A stretch of DNA of 64,000 bases from Cryptomeria japonica (GCF_030272615.1 NC_081411.1:152883971-152947970); one strand, 5' to 3'. Shown: positions 23,034 through 35,857, numbered from the stretch's first letter. Program-made: numbers and translations. The notes: generated from the letters alone by a model not told the origin.

Positions 23034-24385
23034 TTAATTTGGAATATGAGCACCTAACTCAATAGGTAAGGTGCTTTCTTCATTTGACACAATTTCCTTC
23101 TTTTTCCAAATCATCTTTAATTTTTCTTTTATTTCCTTAGTGTCTTTTCTAGGTTGATCTCTGCAATCTCCAGCCAAGTGTCCAACTTTGTGACAATGAA
23201 AACATGCCATACCAGGATTTCTCCATGATCTTCGGTTGTTCATCCCAAACCTTATAAAGTAGTTGGCACTTATATGTCCATATCTTCCATAACATTTACA
23301 CCATATCCTTGTATTGTAATCCCATGGCACTGCACCATATTGTCAGTTAAGATCTCTGTGAGTTCGGTAGCTTCTAGTATTTGCTTGGTGTGCATACCAC
23401 ATATAGTTCTTTTGCTTATACCAACACTTCTCAGTACTATGTCCATATCTATTGCAGTTTTTACAAAACCCTTTGAATTTTGCCTTCTGATAATTGTTAA
23501 TAGACTTTGTCCCACATTAATTAGATGTGTGACCATATTTATTGCAATTGTAACAATGACCATTGGACTTAGTGACATTCAGTTGCTTACCTTTTTTGAT
23601 TTGGCACATGTTGGCAATATGACCTTGATTTCCATAGTAGTTGCAAATAGGCTTCTTTCTTTTGATGTTCTTCTTGATTCCAGCTTGTTTTGATGATTCT
23701 CCTCTCTCGGTAGTATGAATTCCCTTCTCTATAGAGTCTTTCCTTTATAACCGAGTCCTGCATCTTTGTTGGGTCATCTTGTATTTAGTTTCTCATCCAA
23801 CATCTTTGATGCTTCATAAATCTATTTTAGTGTTTCTTTGGATTTCTTCTCTGTTTCAAGTTCATTGGTCAACCTTGATACTTCAAGTTCCAATGCTTGA
23901 TTCTCATCATCCTTCAGATTTGCTTCATGATGTGCATAACCTAGTTGATTTGACAGGTTTTGTTGAATTCCAGTCAACCTTGTGATTTCATCATTCTTAT
24001 CAGATACTATGGCTTCAAGTTGTTGTTTCTCTCTTTCTAGATCTCTTACTTTATCCTTGGTTGTCCTCAATGCATCAAGATTTTCAGTCATCTGTGTGCT
24101 GAAATGTTCATGTTCTCTTTTCATTGCTTTTAGTTGATCAACCAATGCTTTGTTCTTTTCTTTCAATACTCCAATCATTTCTTCAGTCTCTTCAGATATA
24201 CTGTTCTCAGATGATGTCTCAATTTGTTCCACCAACTCTTGAGAGTCCTGCAAATCATCAGATAATCTTCTTCTCACTTTCAGAGATTTTTGTATTTGCC
24301 TTTGCATGTCTGCAATCACTTGATTAGCATGATCCAGCTCTTCTTGCAGATACACAATCCTCTGAGATTGTTTATAGCCTTCCAT
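23034..24385 (-). pseudogene. Element C ORF1: coiled-coil protein with a row of zinc knuckles (gag-like)
   Basis: The ATG at 24385 starts MEGYKQSQRIVYLQEELDHA, close to the primer site. About 185 residues of strong coiled coil follow (to 23825) without a stop. Then, after stops and a frame change, come five retroviral-type knuckles: CNYYGNQGHIANMC (23604-23645, second Cys now Tyr), CYNCNKYGHTSN-stop-C (23514-23557), CKNCNRYGHSTEKC (23426-23467, intact), a degenerate one near 23262-23304 (CYGRYGHISANY), and CFHCHKVGHLAGDC (23163-23204, intact). The stop is at 23034. By family analogy it would package RNA as a nucleocapsid-like protein. Copia1 gag has only one knuckle and no comparable coiled coil, so this is not simply the copia gag. 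Confidence 0.7.
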
Positions 24386-24433
24386 TGATAAGATCTTTCT
24401 CTTTAGGCAGTTAAACCCTTTTCCAAGATTGAA

Positions 24434-24445
24434 GCTCTGATACCA
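24434..24445 (-). other. Primer binding site of element C
   Basis: The minus strand reads TGGTATCAGAGC (initiator Met tRNA), two bases from the LTR, exactly as in Copia1 and Copia2. Confidence 0.92.
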
Positions 24446-24447
24446 AT

Positions 24448-24622
24448 TGTTAGGCCCAATATGGAAAGCTAATGTACTGAGAGGGGAGGGGTGAATCAGT
24501 ACTTCAAAACATTTTATTAACAATATCTTTACTGTTATGCATAAACTAAAAATTGCTGTAACATAACATAAAGTTGAAATAAATAAATAACAATCATACA
24601 TGATTCACTCCATAACACATAT
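24448..24622 (-). repeat. Element C 5' LTR, inner part
   Basis: It matches 17584-17758 base for base in register with scattered substitutions, then stops abruptly at ACACATAT where gypsy E begins. The other part of this LTR is 40911-41829. Confidence 0.95.
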
Positions 24623-26050
24623 TGATGCTCTGCAAAAAGGACAAGGTTAGGATAAACAAACACCTGAACAAGAAACAACAAGAGTCGATTGTTAGATGTT
24701 AGAAAATCATAAATTAAAAACTATCCTAAGCAAGCATATCAAAAAAGACACTACTAAGCAAAAATAAAGCTTAAGGAATCTACAAAAAGCAACTAAGCTC
24801 CTCCAAATGCTCTCTACCATGCTGGTAGTTTCTCCTTCCTTGTTCCTCTCCTCTCCAAGTTCCAAAATAGTGTAGCTCTTAACAACTTTTTGCACTATGG
24901 ATGCTTATGGGGATTCAAGATTAAAGTATTTGCTCTAAATATGAATGAAAAACTAATATTAGATGCTATAGATACTAAGATGATTTGTTTTAAACCAAAA
25001 TGACAATTATATGAGTTTATTATGCTAAAATGCTCTCTAAAATTCACTATAGATTAAATGCATACAAGTTTTCAAGATCTGGATTATGAAGAAATGGGCT
25101 CTATTTATAGGAAAAATGGAGCAATGGATGGTTGAGATTGAGCAATCTCAACAAGGGTCAGGATTGAATGATATTCAATCCATGTGAGGGCTTTCAACTC
25201 AATCCCAGGATGACAAGTGTCAATGTGAGATAGGTTGAGAGGAGAGGGAATAAACATTAAATGCTTGACATGACCTTAAGGTTAACTTGAAAGTTAAGGT
25301 CAAGGTTAGTTGAATGGATAAATTCTTTATTCAAAGAATAAAGCTTTTATCCAATGGATAAACTCTTGTGCAAAGACAAAAGAGATAACCATGGTCAAAG
25401 CAATAAATTCTTGAGGAGACACATGAGTGCAAGTTGAAATAACCATAAATGGTTATGTAAGAGCCATTAATGGTCATGTAAGAGCCATTAATGGTTTTGA
25501 AAGACATTGGAGGTTAAATTGTTGAACACACAAAGCATTAAATGCTTTTCAAAGACTTTGAAGTCTTTGAGAAGTGACTCCAAGTTGCTGAGGAATGTGA
25601 CAATAATTAGGGGATGGATTAGGCTAATTAGGAAGGGTTAGAAGAATCTAGAAGGGGGTTAGGTTTGCAAGTGGATTTGGTGGGTGAGGCAAAACATGAT
25701 TTTATTAAAATAAAAATTCATTTATTTCAATAAATGTGTGCAAGTTGCATTTGTAGGAAAATGCAAGTGGGGGTGGGGGGAATAAATGATTTAAATAAAT
25801 ATTTTTTAAAAATTTATTTAAAAAAGGAAAAGGGTTAAATGAAATAACTATGATTTATTCATTTAATTGATTGTGAATTTGGTTGAATGAATGAATTAAA
25901 ATAAATTGAATAATTTATTTAATTAATAGGAGAATGTTTGAAGATGAATTAATTAAATGTTAATTTAATTAACTGATGGCTTAGTGGATTTTTAATCAAA
26001 TAAATAGCAAATATTCATTTAATTAAACTGGACAGATTTATGTGACTACA
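24623..26050 (-). repeat. Gypsy E 3' LTR
   Basis: In plus-strand view it starts TGATGCTCTGC at the break in the element C LTR and ends TGTGACTACA, next to a polypurine tract. A minus-strand TATA-like motif CCTATAAATAGAG lies at about 25099-25111. There is no partner LTR in the window because the 5' end of gypsy E is deleted. Confidence 0.75.
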
Positions 26051-26068
26051 TTTGCCCCTCTTTGAAAT
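26051..26068 (-). other. Gypsy E polypurine tract
   Basis: The minus strand reads ATTTCAAAGAGGGGCAAA directly before TGTAGTCACA, the LTR start. Confidence 0.7.
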
Positions 26069-27245
26069 GGTGCGATTTATCGCGTCGTTTCAAAGAAAGA
26101 AAAATAGGTGTGAAGAAATACCCCATAAAATGTAGATTTAATGGGTGGTATGCCCCCTCGAGAGATGAGCCAAAATTATTTGAAAAATCGTGCGATCTCT
26201 CGAAAAAGAGTGAAAATTAGCAGGGTGATAGCAGAGAAGAAGTTAGCAACGCGGGTGAAACATAGAAGAAATCAGAGGTAAAATGGAGAAATGGGAGGCT
26301 CGGGAAGTTCACGGGGACCACGACAGTGAGCGAGGGAAAGTTATGGTGATGACGAAGGGTTTAAATGGGGAGAAAGGGGTGAAAACAGGATCATTTGTTA
26401 CTGCGACCAGTGTGAAACCAGAGCTTTGATAGTGACATTTTAGAGGAGTGAGTAGCAGTTAGGATGCGGGTACCCATTGCAGAGCACCATTTCGAGCGAG
26501 TCCGACAATTCCAACGGTCAGATGACTATGGACCAGCGATACACAAATTTGAAATTTGAAATTTTACGTATTTTTGTCATGTTTTTTGCTGAGTCCAAGT
26601 TGAGTCAGGACAATAGCGCTGAAACTATGTTTTGGTGCTTTTGTCCATTTAACTAGCGCTTTTGTGCCGCAATGGCACTATTGTGCTGTTGTTTGAGCGC
26701 TATTGAAAATATTAGCGCTAGTGTGCACATGTTTAAGCGCTATTGTTTGTTTAGCGCTATTGAGGGGTCAATTGAGCGCTTTTGTCTTTAAGCAGCGCTA
26801 TTGCATAGGTCTTGTAGCGCTTTTGCAATTTGAGTGCTTTTGTAGGGTTGATTAATCGCTTTTGTTAGGGGTTTAGTGGTATTGTTTAGGAAGTGGTGCT
26901 TTTATTGAGGAAAATAGATGCCCCAGTGTGTGTGAACAAAAATCTCCCGATGTCAATGATGGATAGATAGGGATGTGAAGTGAGAGTTGTTTTGAACCAT
27001 AGCAGCCCTGATGAGACTTAGGTCATTAGGATAAATGCCAGTTTTGAAGTCTAGGTTTACCATGAATGCTTACCTGCTGAGACTCAAAGATACTTGATCA
27101 AAGTATCTACTGATAGTCTAGGTTTAAACTTAAGAAAGTTTGAAAACAAAACAACTAATGATGATTGATTAATGCCTGTGTGCAGGAGGATCTACGCGTG
27201 TTACAGTTACGCTAGAGACATCTAGCAACATAGGGGTTACGGGAT
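26069..27245. other. Non-coding region of gypsy E with AGCGCT repeat array
   Basis: No ORF is supported. From 26612 to 26911 the word AGCGCTATTG or AGCGCTTTTG and close variants recur about 15 times at 15-25 base spacing, with about nine perfect AGCGCT cores. The core is a 6 bp palindrome. The array lies upstream of the antisense gene and before the 3' LTR. Confidence 0.8.
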
Positions 27246-29294
27246 CGACTAACAGAGGCCGAGATTGATTGCATTGCAGTGACTGGACTGTACGATGTGA
27301 TACATATGCCCGTGATTCAAATGAATCACAGTTTGATTACAGCTTTAGCAGAGCACTGGCACAATGAGACCTGCACATTTCACCTTGCACAGGGGGAGAT
27401 GACAGTGACATTGGAGGATGTGTGGCATATCCTTCATATTCCCATTCGGGGTGAGCTAGTCACATATGACAGAGCATGGGGGACTCTAGCAGTGCAGTGA
27501 TTCTTTGATGAGGACGTGTTCATTGATGATGGCTCAATAGCTTGGGAGGACATTGCGACGTTGTACGAGTCATTGCCCGCAATTTTATCTGGGATTGTGA
27601 GAGGGCTATTGTGTCCTCATAGGCGCTCGTATGGTCTGGTCGTTGGATGGGGACAGGTTATAGAGCAGATGATGATGGAGGGGACTCGATTTGCCTAGGG
27701 ACCGTGCATGTTAGCGCACATGTATTAGGAGCTGCATGAGGTGGCGTATCGTGGGAGAGGCTCATTGGCAGTAGGAGTGACACTGCTGCACATTTGGGTG
27801 TGGGAGCACTTACCAATGACTCGACTAGTGAGTCTTAGATTTCAGGCTATTGATCAGCCTTATATGTTCATGTATAGTGGCATGATGAGTCAGCCCCACC
27901 TGGGGAAGTTAGAGTGGTGGCGGTGGGCGTTGGATGATCTTGATGTAGTGATCTGGAGACCTTATCTAAAGTATGATCCCTAGGAGGATGATGCGAAGGC
28001 CTTGCCATATGTATTTATGACCCGATTCCTGATTGGGTGGACATGCTACGATGTAGAGAGATAGGTGCCAGGCAGGGTTTTGAGGTAATTTGGACGGCAG
28101 CAGGGACTGCCGAGGGGATCAGGGGAGTACGACAGAGTGGTGCAAGAGAGATATGCATGGGGGCTAGTACTTCCATATGATTAGGCATTAGTGGAGTTCC
28201 GGACACTTCAGGCGAGGCCATGGGATATACGACTGAGGGTGGTGGATGCTGGGGTGTCAGATGAGTATACACAGTATATGGTAGCTCATCCAATTCTACG
28301 GATATCCAATCCAGTAGAGCTGATTCCTGCTTTTGAGGATGAGAGGGGACGAAGATGGAGGAGGGGAGGAGGTCAAGGACAGATAGCAGGTGGAGGAGGG
28401 AGAGGAGATGGTGGAGGTGGAGGAGGAGACGGTGGAGGTGGGGGAGGAGGAGGAGGAGATGGTGGAGTTGGTGGAGGTGGCAGATTAGGTGGCTTAGGTG
28501 GTCGGGTCCAGTGGAGAGGGAGAGGCGGATTGCCACTGTGGATATCTTAGGGGCCATTGGTGCTAGGCAGAGTCAAATTAGGTGGCCGAGGTATGGAGAG
28601 GGAGATATCGATGGACAAAGGGGAGGGAGCCACTGGAGAGGCACCTATGGAGATAGGGGAGGGAGCGACTGGAGAGGGAGCTACAGGTGAAGCACCTATG
28701 GATACAGGAGAGGGAGCAGGTGGAGATATTTGGGAGCGGTTGATAGTACTTTTGCAGTCTTGACTTATAGCAGCTAAGACACGGGCAAAGGATTTGGAGG
28801 CGGAGGTTGTAGCTAGAGATGTGCAGGTGGAGAATTTGGAGGCAGAGGTTGCAGCTAGGGATGTGCAGCTATTTGCATGAGAGTCAGAGCTGACTACAGT
28901 GTTGTGGGAGAGAGATCAGGCTGTGGACAGGTTGAGCCAGTTGCAGGCAAGAGTGAGGGTTTTGGAGGGAGCACAGGGATAGAGGCCATTTGTAGAGACA
29001 TTGGCGAGGGAGGTACAAAGAGCATGTGAGGAGGTGGTTTATTGGTGGGGCCTATATGAGCAGGTGGTACTATCTAGTCAGCAGGCACTGAGCTATTCAC
29101 AGATGCGGCAGGCCAGATTAGAGTGATCATAGAGGATGCAGAGCAGTGGGGGTGTGATGGGTCCTCTACGGAGGGATAGATCAGGGGATGCAGGAGCTAT
29201 TAGGGGTTTGATGGGTCCTCCACGGGGAGATAGATATGGTGGTGCAGGGACTAGTCCTGGGGCAGGTGGCGATGGTGGTGCAACATCTGGTTAG
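27246..29294 (+). pseudogene. Plant-mobile-domain (PMD-like) gene, antisense to gypsy E
   Basis: Open frame traces begin near 27246 (LTEAEIDCIAVTGLYDV); no clear ATG start is chosen. The hallmark LITALAEHWHNETCTFHLA followed by GEMTVTLEDVWHILHIPI matches the plant mobile domain as known from MAIN/MAIL-type proteins and from transposons. Further blocks are 27516-27698 and 27741-27983 (LEWWRWALDDLDVVIWRPY). A Gly/Arg-rich stretch (28355-28550) and a coiled coil near 28770-29010 (LEAEVVARDVQVENLEAEV) follow. In-frame stops at about 27498, 27696, 27727 and 27981 kill it. Antisense ORFs between integrase and 3' LTR are known in Tat elements. A decayed independent PMD transposon is less likely, because no transposon ends are seen. 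Confidence 0.75.
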
Positions 29295-31909
29295 AGTGAC
29301 ATCTGAGAGAGCATTTTCCATATATGTATTTATATTGTTATTTTGGACCATGTCTTGGATGGCTTGTGGTAGCCGATTTTGTAGACTTCATTGTGCTCTG
29401 ATATATGAGGAGATCCCATATTTTGATGATATGCATTTGATATGTATGGATGTTATGCAGGATGATTATTTTATGAGTTTATGCTTTGATGGATACATGT
29501 ATATGTATGCATTTATGAGATGATTCCTATATGCATGTTTTTATGATGATTTATGATGTTGGGTACTGACATATGAATGCAGGTTTATACATGTGTGTAT
29601 GTTTTGTTTGATGTAATGCTTTATGTATGTAATGCCATGATGATGATGTATGCTTATGATGATTTATGAACATGATTTGGTGCTTCATGTGTGATATATT
29701 TGTAATGATGAATGCAATATTTTGAATGAATGATTATATGTATGTAAATGTATCTAGATGTTTTTAGATGAATGAAATATGGATAAACAAATGTAAAGTA
29801 CAAATGTTTATATGATGATGTCTAAATGAATGCATACGTAGAATGGATATATAAAAATGGGATGAACCAATGTTTTGAGACAAATTGTTTTATGATTCTA
29901 AATGCCTAAATATGATTAAGTAAAATGATAATGTGATTACAATGCAACTTATGGCTAATAACTGCACCTTATTGCAATTAAAAAGGGATAATGAATGCAA
30001 TTTTAAATGAATCCTAAAAATGAGCCTAATAAGACACTTAATAATGGATGAATGAATGCACTTTTTTTAACTAATGAATAGATAAATGAATGTATGCAAC
30101 GATGCATGATAAAGGATAATAAAGGATGATAATATGATAATGGATAACTGACACTAAATGAATGCATAGTAAATGGCTAATACAATCAGGGATAATTGGT
30201 TTATATGAATGAATCTAAACATCCTGATTATGCAGTGATGAGATGATATAAATTTGTAATAAATGATAAGCAACTAAAATGATACGAAATGTACTTGATG
30301 CAAAATGAAACTAAATGTATTGATGATGATATGACCATGATGAATGCAACGTATTTTAGACTTTTCATGATGCATTGATGATGGATCAGAGTACTCGGTC
30401 GCGATTGTATCCAAGACCAACTTAATTTGCACATAGCTGCTCATTTTAACTTTGTTCACATTTGCAGACAAATCCTACATATGAATGAGTGAATGGATGG
30501 ACGATATGCAACAGAATGTAAAATATATACAAATGGGATGAAATGATGATCCATAGTGCTTTATTTTTCATCATCGAGCTTTAACATTTTGGAAGAAAAT
30601 ACAAGCATCTTGACATAATGATTCAAGATGACTAGAGTATTTCTTACATGGATTTGATATAGCAAGTTAATACAAATAACTTGATATAATGGGTCAAGTT
30701 GACCTGAGTATTGCTTGCGGAACAGACAAGGATCATCTCCGTTCATGCATGACTTGGATCATCCTCCTTGATCTTGAGATGATCATATCCTGAGACAAGT
30801 TCATACCTTAATGCAAGACAATATCTTTATCCAAATTGGATGAGGTAGGAAGAACTAAAGAAGGAGCATTTGTTCTTGCCAACAAAACAGTATATACATA
30901 AAGAATAAAGAATATGGATCCTTGGTAATGGTTCATGCTCATATGGTCGAGGTATATGATGTAGTCAGCAAGCCGTAGTGATCTATGACTGCATTTTGCA
31001 TAAGATTATGTAACTTAATGAACTTCCCACGTAGACACCATTAGTACATGCCCCAGTACTTCATCAGAACAATCTGCAGAAGATACACAAACAATGCTGT
31101 AGGAACCTGATATATATAAACGAATGAATTACTCACAAATCAACCAAGTATTTGATAGCTTAACACATAATTTTCTTGTCAAAGAAAACATCATTTTGTC
31201 TTTGTTTTGCTAAGGAAGGATGCATCCTTGTTGAAGACAGTTTTGAGTGTTGATGTTGATTGTTTGGTAAATTTTGAAGAAGTGATCATCGTGCGAGTAT
31301 ATTTTTTCAATGTTTGTTTGGTATCTGCTTGGATGAGTATGTACAATGTTTTGCCATGTTTTTTTGTTTGATTTTTGATGTTTTCTGATGTTTTTGGGTT
31401 TTTTGAGAGATATTTTTCCAATGTTTTTGGTATTTTGTGAGACATTTTGGAATGTTTTTGGTATTTTTGTGAGATAGTTTTGAATGAAGAACTTAATGAA
31501 TCATGAAACAATGTAGAATTCACTTCCATTAATAGGTTAAGGGCATTGCTCCGAGTTTAGACATGACTATGAAAAAGTGGGATGCAAGACACATGAAGTC
31601 ATTTTCTTGATTGCAGATCAATAACAAGCCATGGTGTTGGACTGATGGATGTGTGTATGTAATGAATGTGATCACAACAAGCTTGAAAGACAATGGAGCC
31701 ATAGCCTTTATGAGTGGCACCTGTTTGCCAGGTTTTCACCATCGTAGTTACCCAAGGTGCCACCGGAGTGGTTGTTCACCATTTGGATGCATGATTTTTC
31801 TTTACTTTTTGGATGTTTTTGTATTTTCTTCAGGACATTTATCTAAATGTTTTTGGATTGATTTTCTAGTATGAAGGGGAGCCTGATGCTCTGTGCAGCT
31901 TATGTATAA
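29295..31909. other. 3' region of gypsy E without recognised gene; ATGAATG-rich low complexity
   Basis: From about 29560 to 30540 the plus strand is a degenerate mixture of ATGATG and AATGAATG words. Near 31360-31470 a phrase like AATGTTTTTGGTATTTTGTG is repeated two or three times. No protein-like reading survives on either strand. Confidence 0.6.
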
Positions 31910-33021
31910 AACCGTTTGAGGTGCATGTTGTTGATCGGATCTGCTAGCGGTTCTGCTTCTGAAGTAGCCAACTAATATGCCCCAAACCCAAATACAACAG
32001 TGATAATATATGGACCTAGCCAATTTGATTCAAACTTTCCTTGATGTTCTTGGTTGGGTTGGTTAAGAGATTTTCTCGAAGAGCAAGATCACCTACCTCG
32101 AATGTATGAGGTCTAACTCGATGATTATAGCTTCTGCTCATGTGCTGCTGATAGGCCTTAAGGTGATTGTATGTAGCTTGTCGTTTTTCATCAAGTAGCT
32201 TTAAGTCTTGGAGATGGGATACTCTGTATGCTTCATCATCGATGAGACTATGCAAGGAAACCCATAGTGATGGTATCTCGACCTCAATAGGTAAAATAAC
32301 TTCTGCACCATATACCAATGAGTAGGGAGTTGCGCCTATAGGGGTTCAGATGCTAGTTCGATACGCCCATAGTGCTGGATTCAATTGAACATGCCAATCA
32401 TGACTGACATCATTGACTGTCTTCTTTAGGATCCTTAATATGTTCTTATTCGATGCTTCGGCTTGACCATTGCCTTGTGGGTAATAGGGAGTGGAAAAGT
32501 GGTGTTGGATGTGAACTTTCTCATAGAGTTTACAGACAACTTGATTTTTGAAAGGAAGACCATTATCTGTGATGATGGACATGGGTATACCATATCGGCA
32601 GATGATGTAATTGAGGATGAATGAGGCGATCTATTTGCCGATAACTTGGGTAAGTGGAACAACTTCGATCCACTTTGTGAAATATTCGATGGCGGTAATA
32701 ATGAATTTATGGCCGTTAGATGAAGATGGATGAATTTTACCCACAAGGTCAAGACCCCATTGACAAAAAGGCCATGGTGTCGTGATTGGTTGCAATTCTT
32801 GTGCCAGTGCATGTTTCAGGTCTCCATGAACTTGGTATTTCTTGCACTTTCTGACAAAGTAGCAGGAGTCTTTTTCCATAGATGGCCAGTACTATCCAAT
32901 GCGTAGGAGTTTCTTGGCGAGTGACGGACCGCTTGCATGGGTTCCACAAATTCCCTCATGTTATCTCATCTTGTTCTAGACATCGAAGGAGAGTACCCTC
33001 AAGACTGCGTCGATATAGGGT
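31910..33021 (-). pseudogene. Gypsy E integrase
   Basis: The order of motifs is a weak zinc-finger region (32880-33000), CQWGLDLVGKIHPSSS (catalytic Asp), ITAIEYFTKWIEVVPL, IPMSIITDNGLPF (Asp) and YYPQGNGQAEASNKNIL (Glu). Then come WAYRTSI and SLVYGAEVILPIEVEIPS, and the tail FESNWLGPYIITVVFGFGAY to a stop at 31910-31912. All three catalytic acids remain. Stops lie after VIGK (about 32630) and after YRTSI (about 32345), where Arg is expected (CGA to TGA). A one-base shift near 32020 breaks the tail. Confidence 0.9.
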
Positions 33022-33815
33022 TTAAACAATAATGGTATATTGAGCGGTTTGGCGAATGAAGGTTTTACATTGGTTATTAGATTGGTTAGGAGGAAGGGTG
33101 TGATCACAGAGATAGGTGTATAACTCACCATACCATGGGGATTCGGAACTGATAAGGTGACATATCATCTCGGATTTGGGGATATCATAAGCGAGAATCC
33201 AAAGTTGTTCTACCAAGAACTCATAGCGTGTTAAATTTTGTGGAAGATCTAGGAGAGATGCAATGGTAGCCATAGTGTCAGCAACTCGATTATGATCTCT
33301 TGGTATCTTCTCAAAGGTGATAGTAGTAAATGATGCCTTTAATTTGTCCACCATTTGCTTGTATGGCATGAGCTTGTTGTCCTTGGTTTGATATTCATCT
33401 GTTGCTTGTCGAATGACTAGTTGGGAGTCACCATAAACTTGTAGTTCTTGCAATTTCCATTGTACGGCTAACCTGAGTCCTGTGATCAAGGCCTCATATT
33501 CTGCTATGTTGTTTGTGCATGGAAATGTGAGCCTGTAGGACTTCGGGATGCTGTCACCTTGAGGTGTGATAAACAAAATGCCTGCCCCTGAGCCATGCCT
33601 TGTGTACGAACCATCAAAGTATAGTTTCCATGGTTGTGCCATTGTGATCATGAATATCTCTTCATCTAGAAAATTGGAAATGAGGGGATGATCGCCTATG
33701 AGTGGTGCATCGACCAAATGATCTGCAATGACTTGTCCTTTGATAGCCTTACGGTCCACATACTCAATGTCAAATTCACTGAGAATCATCACCCATTTGG
33801 CCAAGCGGCTTGTCA
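33022..33815 (-). pseudogene. Gypsy E end of RNase H and second RNase H-like (aRH) domain
   Basis: It starts LTSRLAKWVMILSEFDIEYV, the end of the ordinary gypsy RNase H; the rest of that domain is at 38247-38547 on the far side of F. A second RNase H fold follows: WKLYFDGSYTRHGSGAGI, NNIAEYEALITGLRLA, LQVYGDSQLVIRQ and IPRDHNRVADTMA. The four acidic positions (D, E, D, D) are present. A second RNase H between gypsy RNase H and integrase is characteristic of Tat-lineage elements. The frame stays open to the stop at 33022. Confidence 0.9.
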
Positions 33816-35670
33816 ATGCTGTGTAATGCCCCTACCCTAGTCAGACTTGTAATACCCATTTGACCTAGGTCGACTTCCTATGTGGCATTCCTGAATGGTA
33901 GGTTAACCGTGATGCAATGTGTAGTTTAGATAATATAAATAATTGTGCATACTTATTATTGTGCTCTTGCGTCAATTCTTGTGTAAATGTAATTGTTTCC
34001 TAACTCTTGTGATAAATCTCGAGCTAACGCCCTCATTGAATATGTATATGTATATGTATGCTTGCATGAATTCATGGGTGCAGGAGATTGTAGGTACAAC
34101 ACCACCTAGGGAGAGGTTCATCTCCTTCGAGATTCGCAGGTGTGAGTAAACCTCCTCCGTCCTCAGAATTCAGATTTGGGGGTCATAAAACTCTTGTCTT
34201 GCCTTAACCATGGTCAGGTGAGCGTCGTGTGTGGTTTTCTTTTCATTGGGTTGCGTGTCATGTGATTTGGTGGACTTCCTCGATTTGCATGCCTAGCGTG
34301 GGGTAAGTGGAGTTTGTTATCCCAAATATTCAATTCAATTTAATGTGTGGATGTGCGCATTTGTAATTTAGAAATTTAAAATAGGTAGTTTTCTTTTATA
34401 CGATTAATCGTTAATTTAAAGAGATTGCTTTAATTATTATTGTAGCAAGCTTAAGATATTTAACTTGGATTAATGTGCTCATTTACGCATTTGTGGTTGA
34501 GAAAATTAGAATAAATAGATCTCCTTCATGAGATTAGTCATTTATTTAAAAAGGTCGCTTTATTATGTTATAGCGAGTTAGTTTAATAGTTAATTTTAAT
34601 AATAACAAAATTCAATTAGTTATGCGCTTTTAGAAAGGAAAGATTTAAAGTCATTTGGGAAATAGAAATAAATTTATCATTTTCGCATTTTGGAATAGAA
34701 AGGGTAAATTTTATTATTTAAAGGAAATTATTCTTTTTTCTTGTAAAGTTGATATAGTATAAAGGATTGATTTTTTGAAATTTAAATTAATTTAAATACC
34801 TAACCCTTGTTAGTAGTTCAAAATATAAAGTGTTGGCTAAAGTAATATGGAGAAATTTAAAATTAGAGTTAAATAAGAAACGGAAGCTTTTTAATTTTAA
34901 TAAGAAAAACGAATAAGAAGTATTGAATAATGGAAAGGAATGATTTCCATTTTTCATTTTCTTTTATTTTAAAAAAAAACAAATGCCTAAATTCGAAATT
35001 GAAAATTAGGTCAAAAATAGGGTTTCTCATTTTAACCTAGTTTTTGAATATTTTTGGGGGTTCTTTCTTGAGAGCTTTTTGGGGGAAAAAAAAAAATGGA
35101 GATCGGGAAATTTTGGAAAAATGGGAGATTTGCTTGAGTTGCAGATGGAGCTCTTCATCATACTCTTCTCGGAATGCGTTTGGAGGTAGGATTCCAATCA
35201 ACCCTTTTATTTATTATTGAATCAAAAAAAATTTGGTGATTGAATGCTCTCCATGAAATGCTGGAAAAAAAAAAGATAATACCCATGAATGTTTAAAGAT
35301 TTGGTTTCAGTTTCTTTTTGAAAGCTTGGTTGTTTTCGTTTCAAGGGTTATTATGTTTTCTTGAATCATTTTGAAGAGAGAAAACGGTTCTGAAGACCCC
35401 TTTTATTTTACTGTAAAAATGGTGTCCAAACTGTCTTTTTTTATCAGTTACATTTTGGCCATGTGTTTCTTTTAAAAAAAAAAAGCAGAAAAAAAAAAAA
35501 TATTTATAGAAAAAAAAATAATATAAAAAAATTCTTATTATCAAAATGGCGGGCGTTAGGGTTTGGCAGGCGGAGGAGCCGAGGCTCAACTCGCGCCACC
35601 ATCCCCGCCCCCCCCTCTTCTCCTTCCTCGCGGGTTCGCAATCCTCCCCGCGACCACGTTGTGGGCTGGA

Positions 35671-35857
35671 GGGCCTGCGTCCACACTATGGGCCGCAGAC
35701 CTATGTCCACAGTGTGGGTTGCAGGGCCTGCATCCACAGTGTGGGCCGCAGGGCCTGCGTCCACAATGTGGGCCGCAGACCTACGTCCACAATGTGGCTC
35801 GCAGACCTGCATCCACAATGTGGGTCGCAGGGTCCCGCGTCCACATTGTGGGTCGCA
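35671..35857. repeat. GC-rich palindromic minisatellite in F, seven units of 26-28 bp
   Basis: Units start at 35671, 35698, 35724, 35751, 35778, 35804 and 35830. The core is CCACA-N-TGTGG flanked by TGCG...CGCA, so each unit can fold into a stem. It explains the overlapping open frames seen here in several phases. It contrasts sharply with the AT-rich surroundings. Confidence 0.92.

Noticed and set aside
28015-28557. Long minus-strand ORF rich in Leu, His and Pro
   Set aside because: It is the reverse-frame shadow of the Gly/Arg-rich part of the PMD-like gene.
29560-30540. Plant telomere-like or satellite repeat
   Set aside because: The ATGATG/AATGAATG words have no fixed unit or period and do not match the TTTAGGG type.
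31191-31529. 112-codon minus-strand ORF rich in Lys and Thr
   Set aside because: Low-complexity T/G-rich sequence in the gypsy E 3' region; no family resemblance.
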